Positions 58,565 through 64,000 of a DNA stretch of 64,000 bases are shown piece after piece. The notes beneath the pieces were generated by a model. It was given only the letters and a program-made list of their open reading frames with translations. It made no database searches and was not told the origin of the DNA. Positions within the stretch are counted from its first letter, which is position 1. The number at the start of each line of letters is the position of its first letter. This stretch comes from Terrimesophilobacter sp963702165 (GTDB lineage Bacteria > Actinomycetota > Actinomycetes > Actinomycetales > Microbacteriaceae). A program made the translations under genes and the position numbers. The stretch is taken from positions 2,170,001 to 2,234,000 of the forward strand of contig OY969722.1 of the NCBI GenBank assembly GCA_963702165.1. Direction: 5' to 3'.

Positions 58565-59811
58565 CATCTGAGACGAGGGCGGGCAACTTCCGCAATCTCG
58601 TGTTCGCTCGGTACTTCTCGGCAGTAGCCATCGGCGCCTTCGGCACCGCAATGACAGCAGTGGCGATGCCTGTGCTGGTGGTCGATGTACTCGGGGCGAG
58701 CGCGTTCGAGGTCGGCATAATGAACGCGGCGCAGTTCGTCCCTTACGCAGTGCTCGGTCTTCTCGCCGGCGTGTACGTCGACCGCTGGCGGCGACAACGA
58801 GTGCTGGTCTGGGCGAGCGTCGGACGCGCCTTATGCCTCGCACTCATCCCGGCATGCTGGATCCTCGGGGTGCTGCACCTGTGGGTGCTGGTCGTGTTAC
58901 TCCTCCTGTTCGGCGCGTTCTCAGTTTTCGGATTCGCCGCAACACAGTCGCTGTTGCCGCAGATCGTCGAACGGCGCGCCCTGCGAGCTGCGAACGCGCG
59001 ACTCGACCAGGCGGAGGCGGGCGCACAAACAGTCGGCCCAACTCTCGGCGGGATCACGGTGAGCATCATCGGCGCGCCGCTCACCATCGCCGTGGACGCC
59101 GTGACCTACGTCGCCGACGCCGTGCTGATCGCTGGACTACGGGTCACTGAGCCCGTGCGGCAACAACCAGGGCGGCGTTCGGTTCGAGGGGAGGTGGTCG
59201 AAGGGTTGCGGTGGACCTATCGTCATCGCATCCTGGGCCCACTCGCTTGGTCTACCCATCTGTGGTTCTTCGCGAATGCCGCCGCCCTCACCGTGCTGGC
59301 GGTCTTCACCCTGCGCACCCTGAATTTCGAAGCGTTCGTTTACGGACTGCTGTTCACGCTGGCAGGGGTCGCAGCCCTGGTTGGTGCCACGTTCGCATCC
59401 CGTGTCGGCGCCAGGTTCGGCTCGGGGACCACGATCATTGCGGGCCGAGCCATTTACCCGGTCGCTTGGATCATGGTCGCACTCGCGCCCATCGGCGGAG
59501 CACCACAGGCGGATGCCGTTGCCCTCGGCCTTGTCTTCTCCGCCTTTGCGCTTCACGGGTTCGCTGGCGGCCTGGAGAACGCGAACGAGATGAGCCTCCG
59601 CCAAGGACTGACTCCCGACGTGCTGCTCGGCCGGGTGAATGGCACGATGCGCGCCGCCAACCGCACAATGGGAGCCGTCGGTGCACTGGCCGGTGGGGCA
59701 GCCGCGACGCTGCTGGGCGAGCGATCCGCGCTCATCATCTTCGTGTGCCTCTTCGCGGCCGCGTTCATCGTCGCGATCGTCTCACCACTGCGGACGGCGC
59801 GCGACGACTGA
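58561..59811 (+). CDS. MFS transporter, EntS/macrolide-exporter-like
   Basis: A 416-residue, 12-helix major facilitator. The opening RNLVFARYFSAVAIGAFGTA, the loop LLAGVYVDRWRRQRVLVWA (MFS motif A) and QSLLPQIVERRALRAANARL are characteristic of the MFS_3 group that includes EntS and Mef-type exporters. The substrate is unknown. GTG 58561 overlaps the stop of the phosphotransferase remnant. It is convergent with the tRNA-Ala gene, leaving 6 bp. Confidence 0.85.
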   Translation: MTSETRAGNFRNLVFARYFSAVAIGAFGTAMTAVAMPVLVVDVLGASAFEVGIMNAAQFVPYAVLGLLAGVYVDRWRRQRVLVWASVGRALCLALIPACWILGVLHLWVLVVLLLLFGAFSVFGFAATQSLLPQIVERRALRAANARLDQAEAGAQTVGPTLGGITVSIIGAPLTIAVDAVTYVADAVLIAGLRVTEPVRQQPGRRSVRGEVVEGLRWTYRHRILGPLAWSTHLWFFANAAALTVLAVFTLRTLNFEAFVYGLLFTLAGVAALVGATFASRVGARFGSGTTIIAGRAIYPVAWIMVALAPIGGAPQADAVALGLVFSAFALHGFAGGLENANEMSLRQGLTPDVLLGRVNGTMRAANRTMGAVGALAGGAAATLLGERSALIIFVCLFAAAFIVAIVSPLRTARDD

Positions 59812-59817
59812 GAAATG

Positions 59818-59890
59818 TGGAGCCTAGGGGAATCGAACCCCTGACCTCCTGCTTGCAAAGCAGGCGCTCTACCAATTGAGCTAAGGCCCC
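59818..59890 (-). tRNA. tRNA-Ala (anticodon TGC)
   Basis: A 73-nt cloverleaf on the minus strand starting GGGGCCTTAGCTC with anticodon loop TTTGCAA and T-loop GGTTCGATTC, ending GGCTCCA. The acceptor stem carries the G-T type third pair expected for alanine tRNA (G3-T70 region). Confidence 0.96.
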
Positions 59891-59916
59891 GAGTGTGCCT
59901 GAAACGCACGAAAGCG

Positions 59917-59990
59917 TGGGGCTACCAGGACTTGAACCTGGGACCTCTTCGTTATCAGCGAAGCGCTCTAACCGCCTGAGCTATAGCCCC
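59917..59990 (-). tRNA. tRNA-Ile (anticodon GAT)
   Basis: A 74-nt cloverleaf on the minus strand: GGGGCTATAGCTCAGGCGG at the 5' end, anticodon loop CTGATAA, T-arm GGTTCAAGTCC, and 3' end TAGCCCCA. It is 26 bp upstream of tRNA-Ala on the same strand, the usual Ile-Ala pair after gyrA but here pointing back toward gyrA. Confidence 0.96.
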
Positions 59991-60039
59991 CGAAATGCAG
60001 ATACGAGACTATCGCACCGGACGGAACTTTGCGTAATCG

Positions 60040-60555
60040 CTACAGATCGTCAAGACTCTCGTCTTCGACCTCGTCGGCGACCCACATCTCGTCATCCGCA
60101 CGCAATGTCTGCCACGCCGCGTAGGCGATGCCGGCGACGGCGACGACGCCGACCGCGATGAGGATGTACCGGCCGGGACCGCTGGACTGCGTGTCCACCG
60201 AGTTCGACCGCATTGCGGAAGCGCGCGCCTTCGTAATCGCCTTCTGCACGCGCGGGTCCTTGGACGCTTCGAGGGTTGCCATCATCGCGCCGATGGACCC
60301 GGTCACTCCGGGCATAAAGTCACGGGCCCTCGCGCCGACCGTCTGCCCCATCTGCCGGGCTGTCGCACGTCCGCTCTCATAGGCGGTGCGCATCCGGGGA
60401 GCGACCTCTTCACGACCGAGGTAGCGGGCTTGCCTGCCGGCCTCCATGGCAACCTTTGACGCGTGATCGAGCACTTCTTTCTGCTCTTCCCACAACTCGG
60501 CAGACTGGCGCTTCAGCCGACGAAGCTCACGTTCGCGCTTCCGTGACATTTCCAT
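60040..60555 (-). CDS. Unknown protein with coiled-coil N-terminus and one C-terminal membrane helix
   Basis: I do not recognise a family. The 171-residue product begins with a highly charged helix (SRKRERELRRLKRQSAELWE), continues with long helical segments (REEVAPRMRTAYESGRATAR), has a membrane helix near residues 135-157 (YILIAVGVVAVAGIAYAAW) and an acidic tail (DEVEDESLDDL). The start is ATG 60555, since GGAGG is 7 bp upstream; a second ATG is two codons later. It is transcribed toward the tRNA-Ile gene and is divergent from the cyclophilin gene. Confidence 0.75.
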   Translation of the reverse strand: MEMSRKRERELRRLKRQSAELWEEQKEVLDHASKVAMEAGRQARYLGREEVAPRMRTAYESGRATARQMGQTVGARARDFMPGVTGSIGAMMATLEASKDPRVQKAITKARASAMRSNSVDTQSSGPGRYILIAVGVVAVAGIAYAAWQTLRADDEMWVADEVEDESLDDL

Positions 60556-60679
60556 CGGGATTCCTCCAAAGGTGGCGGCCGGGGATAACGTGACTATCTT
60601 TGCACGAGGCTCATGTGCACTAAACCGGCGCTGGCTGAACGAACGCTGAGTCACAGGTCTACTGTGAAACAATTGGCAG

Positions 60680-61219
60680 ATGCCTGCACACACTCACGTA
60701 GCCACCATGCACACCTCGCTCGGCGACATCCGGATCAACCTGCTCGCTAACCACGCGCCGAAGACGGTCCGCAACTTTGTCGGGCTCTCCACCGGAGACA
60801 TCGAGTGGACCGACCCGGCGACCGGAGACAAGACCAACCGCCCGCTGTACGAGGGCGTCGTATTCCACCGCATCATCGACGACTTCATGATCCAGGGCGG
60901 CGACCCGCTCGGCCAGGGAACCGGCGGGCCGGGCTACCAGTTCGACGACGAGATCCACCCGGAGCTGAACTTCAACGAGCCCTACGTTCTCGCGATGGCC
61001 AACGCCGGCATCCAGATGGGACGCGGCACCAACGGATCGCAGTTCTTCATCACCACCGTTCCGACCCCGTGGCTCCAGGGCAAGCACACCATCTTCGGCG
61101 TCGTCGCGGATGACGAGTCCAAGGAGACGGTGAAGAAGATCGAGTCGGTCAAGAAGGACGGACGTGACCGCCCGATCGAGCCGGTCGTGCTCAATAGCGT
61201 CACCATCGACGAGCTCTAG
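60680..61219 (+). CDS. ppiA: Cyclophilin-type peptidyl-prolyl cis-trans isomerase
   Basis: A 179-residue cytoplasmic cyclophilin. VVFHRIIDDFMIQGGDPLGQG carries the catalytic Arg (HRI) and the FMIQGGD signature, with NGSQFFITTVPTPWLQGKHTIF downstream. It has no signal peptide. Position near oriC, before the rhomboid gene, matches other Actinobacteria (ppiA in mycobacteria). Confidence 0.95.
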   Translation: MPAHTHVATMHTSLGDIRINLLANHAPKTVRNFVGLSTGDIEWTDPATGDKTNRPLYEGVVFHRIIDDFMIQGGDPLGQGTGGPGYQFDDEIHPELNFNEPYVLAMANAGIQMGRGTNGSQFFITTVPTPWLQGKHTIFGVVADDESKETVKKIESVKKDGRDRPIEPVVLNSVTIDEL

Positions 61220-61231
61220 CGAGCACACGGA

Positions 61232-62077
61232 GTGACCGACGCCTCCCAGACCGAGGGCAGCTACTGTTACCGGCACCCTGACCGGCAGAGCTTTGTGCTG
61301 TGCCAGCGCTGCGGTCGCACGATCTGCGGTGAATGCCAGACCCCGGCGGCGGTCGGCTTCCACTGCCCGGAGTGCATGAAAGAGGCGCGTGCCAGCATGC
61401 CCCGCGTGAAGCCTCGAGTGGTGACGGCGTTCAGTCGCAGCAGCAACGCGCCCGTCGTCACCTACTCGATCATCGCGTTGTGCGTTCTGGTCTGGGTCGC
61501 TCAACTGCTGAGCGGCGGTGCGGTGACTCAGGCTCTGCTGTACTTCCCGCCGTGGACGGCGACCGAGCCGTGGCGGCTCATCACGTCCGCGTTCGTGCAC
61601 TCGACTTCACCGTTCCACATCCTGTTCAACATGTACGCGCTGTGGCTGTTCGGATCGATGCTGGAACGGATGCTTGGCCGCTGGCGTTTCCTCGCGCTCT
61701 ACCTGCTGAGTGCACTGGGCGGCTCGGTCGCCGTGCTGTGGCTCTCTCCGCTGACGCCCGTCGTCGGGGCATCCGGAGCGGTGTTCGGCTTGTTCGGCGC
61801 CTTCTTCATGATCCAGCGCCGGCTCGGGGCCAACTCGATGCAGTTGATCATCGTGATCGGGCTGAACCTGGCGATCGGATTCATCGTGCCGGGTATCTCC
61901 TGGCAGGGCCACGTCGGCGGGCTGATCGTCGGGGTCGCGGTGGCGTGGGTGTTCATGTTGACCCGCTCGCCGCGGAAGCGCAACGCTCAGCTGCTCGGGC
62001 TGGGCGCCATTCTGGCTGTGCTCCTGGCGCTCACGGTGGTCGGCGACATCACACTGATCAGCCGCGTCCTCGGATAG
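61232..62077 (+). CDS. Rhomboid family intramembrane serine protease with N-terminal zinc-finger-like domain
   Basis: A 281-residue protein. Residues 8-50 have a B-box-like cluster of ligands: CYRHPDRQSFVLCQRC, CGEC and FHCPECMKEA. Six membrane helices follow; the catalytic serine is in VVGASGAVFGLFGAFF and the catalytic histidine in WQGHVGGLIVG. HILFNMYALWLFGSMLE is the conserved second helix. GTG 61232 is 12 bp after the cyclophilin gene, so they are probably co-transcribed. The cleaved substrate is unknown. Confidence 0.92.
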   Translation: MTDASQTEGSYCYRHPDRQSFVLCQRCGRTICGECQTPAAVGFHCPECMKEARASMPRVKPRVVTAFSRSSNAPVVTYSIIALCVLVWVAQLLSGGAVTQALLYFPPWTATEPWRLITSAFVHSTSPFHILFNMYALWLFGSMLERMLGRWRFLALYLLSALGGSVAVLWLSPLTPVVGASGAVFGLFGAFFMIQRRLGANSMQLIIVIGLNLAIGFIVPGISWQGHVGGLIVGVAVAWVFMLTRSPRKRNAQLLGLGAILAVLLALTVVGDITLISRVLG

Positions 62078-62140
62078 TTATCCACAGGCTTTCCACACTG
62101 GGGATAATTACACCTGTGTAATTGCCCCCGGTTCGGGGGC
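62078..62140. terminator. Palindrome and GC hairpin between rhomboid gene and crgA
   Basis: AATTACAC-CT-GTGTAATT (62106-62123) is a perfect palindrome, followed directly by GCCCCCG-GTT-CGGGGGC (62124-62140), a 7-bp GC stem. They end 4 bp before the crgA stop. A DnaA-box sequence TTATCCACA starts right after the rhomboid stop (62078-62086). Likely a bidirectional terminator. Confidence 0.65.
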
Positions 62141-62144
62141 GGGG

Positions 62145-62384
62145 TCAGCGCCAGCGAGTGGTCATGAGGAATCCGACGAAAAGGATTCCGAAACCGACCA
62201 TGATGTTCCAGTTGCCGAGATCGGCGACCGGCAGCACGCCCTGGCTCACGTAGTAGACGATGATCCACGCCAGGCCGATGAGCATCAGCCCGAACATGAT
62301 CGGCTTGAACCACACAGGGTTCGGGACATTGTCGCCGGAACGGGACTCTTCGGGGCGTGAGGGCTTCGTAGACGTTCTGGCCAT
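62145..62384 (-). CDS. crgA: Cell division protein CrgA
   Basis: A 79-residue actinobacterial septation protein with two membrane helices: PIMFGLMLIGLAWIIVYYV and WNIMVGFGILFVGFLMTTRW, joined by the conserved VSQGVLPVADLG. CrgA interacts with FtsZ, FtsQ and penicillin-binding proteins in mycobacteria. Leftward orientation near oriC and pabA is conserved. Confidence 0.94.
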   Translation of the reverse strand: MARTSTKPSRPEESRSGDNVPNPVWFKPIMFGLMLIGLAWIIVYYVSQGVLPVADLGNWNIMVGFGILFVGFLMTTRWR

Positions 62385-62457
62385 GCAGGGAGTCTAGCGG
62401 GTCTGTTCTGGCGAACCGCCGACCGGCCGGGCGCAGGTCAGACCCTAGGATTGTCGA

Positions 62458-63234
62458 ATGACCGACAGCCGGCCAAAGGCGCGGCGCCGCATGCGCGCCC
62501 AGCGTAAGAGGCTCAACGTTGTCGGAGTGCTGGGCGAACTGCTGATCACCGCTGGCGTGCTGGTCTTCCTCTTCCTTGGCTGGCAGCTCTGGCTCAACGA
62601 CCTTGTCGTCGGCGAGCAGCATCGCGACGAAGCGGTCAAGCTCACTGAAACCTGGGACAACGGCGAGGGTCCGGTGCCGACCCGGGACCGGCCTGAGGTG
62701 CCGGAGGACTACGGCGACCCGATCGTGCCCGCCGTCGCCAAGGAGGCCGAGCAGTTCGCCGTCATGTACATCCCGCGCTTCGGCGACGACTGGGTGCGCA
62801 CCGTCTCGGAGGGCATCAGCCTGAGCAAGGTGCTCAACCGGAACGGCATCGGACGCTATCCGGACACCCAGCTGCCCGGTGAGGTCGGCAACTTCGCTGT
62901 GGCCGCGCACCGCACGACCTACGGCGCGCCGTTCAAGCAAATCGCCGAGCTGCAGGTCGGCGACAAGATCTACGTGCGCACCCCGGATGCGTATTACACG
63001 TACGTCTACCGCAACACCGAGTACGTCTGGCCGACCGGTGTCGACGTGAAGAACCCTCTGCCGCAACAACCACCGGCGACCCCGACCACCGACCGCATCC
63101 TCACGATGACCGCCTGCCATCCGATGTTCTCGGCCGCCGAGCGGATCATCGCCTATGCGGTGCTCGAGTCCTGGCAACCGGCCGACGCCGGCCCGCCAGC
63201 CGAGTTGGCGCCGATAGTGAAGGCGAGCGGCTGA
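62458..63234 (+). CDS. srtE: Class E sortase
   Basis: A 258-residue membrane-anchored transpeptidase. An N-terminal basic segment leads into a membrane helix (GVLGELLITAGVLVFLFLGW). The catalytic His is in GNFAVAAHRTTYGAPF, the catalytic Cys in ILTMTACHPMFS, and the Arg in AAERIIAYAVLE. Class E sortases attach LAxTG proteins to peptidoglycan in high-GC Gram-positives. Its stop overlaps the next start (TGATG). Confidence 0.92.
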   Translation: MTDSRPKARRRMRAQRKRLNVVGVLGELLITAGVLVFLFLGWQLWLNDLVVGEQHRDEAVKLTETWDNGEGPVPTRDRPEVPEDYGDPIVPAVAKEAEQFAVMYIPRFGDDWVRTVSEGISLSKVLNRNGIGRYPDTQLPGEVGNFAVAAHRTTYGAPFKQIAELQVGDKIYVRTPDAYYTYVYRNTEYVWPTGVDVKNPLPQQPPATPTTDRILTMTACHPMFSAAERIIAYAVLESWQPADAGPPAELAPIVKASG

Positions 63235-63395
63235 TGTACGGTGCGCTCTGGCGTGTGCTGCCCGGACCCGTGTGGCTGCGGATCCTCATCCTCATCGTCG
63301 CCGCCGTGGCGGTGCTCTACAGCCTCGTCACCTGGGTGTTCCCGTGGGTGAACTCGCTTCTCCCGGTGGAAGAATCGACCGTTGGAGGACCATGA
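63234..63395 (+). CDS. Small single-helix membrane protein between sortase and pabA
   Basis: A 53-residue product: a short N-terminus (YGALWRVLPGPVWLR), one membrane helix (ILILIVAAVAVLYSLVTWVF) and a short tail ending VEESTVGGP. ATG 63234 overlaps the sortase stop and its TGA overlaps the pabA start (ATGA), so it is tightly embedded in the operon. I know of similar small membrane proteins at this place in other Actinobacteria, but not their function. Confidence 0.75.
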   Translation: MYGALWRVLPGPVWLRILILIVAAVAVLYSLVTWVFPWVNSLLPVEESTVGGP

Positions 63396-64000
63396 CCCAC
63401 ATACTCGTCATCGACAACTACGACAGCTTCGTCTACACGCTGAACGGCTACCTGCAGGAACTCGGCGCCGAGACGACCGTGTTGCGGAACGACGCGTTCG
63501 CACCGGATGCCGCGGCCGCGCGCATCCGGGAGTATGACGGCGTGCTTCTCTCCCCAGGTCCTGGGACCCCAGCCGCCGCGGGAGTCTCCATCCCGATCGT
63601 GCACGCCGCCCTGGATACTGGACTGCCGCTGCTCGGCGTCTGCCTGGGGCATCAGGCCATCGCGGAGGCGCTCGGCGCGACCGTGACCCACGCCGACGAG
63701 CTGATGCACGGCAAGACCTCGCAGGTCACCCACGACGGCAGTGACTTCTACCGGGACGTGCCGCAGCCGTTCACCGCCACCCGGTACCACTCGCTCGCGG
63801 TCGTGAATTCGACCGTCCCGGATGACCTGACCGTTACCTCGCGCACCGATGGCGGAGTGATCATGGGCCTCCGGCACCGCACCGCGCCGATGTTCGGGGT
63901 GCAGTTCCACCCCGAGTCGGTGCTCACCGAAGGCGGATATCAGATGCTTGGCAACTGGCTCGCGGTTGCCGGAATGCCGTCGGCGCGTGATGCGGCACAG
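63392..64000 (+). CDS. pabA: Aminodeoxychorismate/anthranilate synthase glutamine amidotransferase (partial)
   Basis: 203 codons are visible before the right edge. This class I glutamine amidotransferase supplies ammonia for aminodeoxychorismate (folate) or anthranilate (tryptophan). ILVIDNYDSFVYTLNGYLQE opens it; the nucleophile is in GVCLGHQAIAEALG, and the His-Glu pair is in GVQFHPESVLTEGG. Near oriC in Actinobacteria this gene is usually called pabA/trpG and is followed by the pknB serine/threonine kinase region. Confidence 0.92.
   Translation, partial: MTHILVIDNYDSFVYTLNGYLQELGAETTVLRNDAFAPDAAAARIREYDGVLLSPGPGTPAAAGVSIPIVHAALDTGLPLLGVCLGHQAIAEALGATVTHADELMHGKTSQVTHDGSDFYRDVPQPFTATRYHSLAVVNSTVPDDLTVTSRTDGGVIMGLRHRTAPMFGVQFHPESVLTEGGYQMLGNWLAVAGMPSARDAAQ

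Noticed and set aside
62078..62086. Single DnaA box after the rhomboid gene as a functional site
   Set aside because: One perfect 9-mer next to a stop codon, with only one weak neighbour (TTTCCACAC), is not enough to claim a DnaA-binding locus.

Overview
The window is about 64 kb of high-GC actinobacterial chromosome centred on the replication origin. The gene set and order (rpmH-rnpA-yidD-yidC-jag-rsmG-parA-parB on one side of dnaA; dnaN-gnd-recF-dciA-gyrB-gyrA-DUF3566 on the other; then tRNA-Ile/tRNA-Ala, a cyclophilin, rhomboid, crgA, class E sortase and pabA), together with a flagellar cluster, cysteine-free ribosomal proteins and protein style, point to a motile member of the Microbacteriaceae. 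That family assignment is inference from gene content; no 16S gene is present.

Layout. 1-4.3 kb: end of a flagellar gene set (sigma factor, then flgN-flgK-flgL-fliW). 4.3-8.2 kb: ASCH protein, NAD-epimerase, NhaA antiporter, DinB-fold protein, DUF2470. 8.3-13.4 kb: iron-box-controlled heme oxygenase, Pif1-like helicase, a membrane-anchored unknown, a CopD-CtaG fusion. 13.4-17.9 kb: HU, rpsN-rpmG-rpmB and the zinc operon znuA-znuC-znuB-zur. 17.9-22.6 kb: 2-oxoacid dehydrogenase E1alpha/E1beta/E2 with a HisC-like aminotransferase. 22.6-28.3 kb: a small membrane protein, a WXG100-like protein plus lipase-like protein, a tyrosine phosphatase, purB, HdeD-type membrane proteins and an ester-cyclase-like protein. 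28.4-32 kb: rpsF-ssb-rpsR-rplI and, separately, dnaB. 32-41 kb: ino1, cca, DUF6049, murJ, trxB-trxA and an aminotransferase. 41.2-57.4 kb: the origin and partition region. 57.6-59.8 kb: a small accessory insert (Nudix, internally deleted phosphotransferase, MFS exporter) next to two tRNAs. 60-64 kb: cell-envelope and division genes.

Regulation that can be read directly includes a DtxR-type iron box before the heme oxygenase, a Zur-type operator inside the znuA promoter, a SigR/SigH-type promoter before trxB, two parS sites (one containing the parA start codon), DnaA boxes at oriC and a second DnaA-box-like cluster before dnaB. Almost every convergent gene junction that is not overlapping carries an inverted repeat.

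A caution on quality: single-base indels, mostly insertions, are concentrated in blocks (about 8.4-14.03, 14.93-14.98, around 16.03, 17.0-17.26, 18.4-23.3, 29.2-29.65 and 30.3-34.5 kb). They break essential genes such as rpsF, ssb, rpsR, rplI, rpsN, hupB and dnaB, while 34.6-64 kb and most of 1-8.4 kb read cleanly. These are most likely consensus errors. I give the full extents of the broken genes as CDS and note the breaks, rather than calling them pseudogenes.
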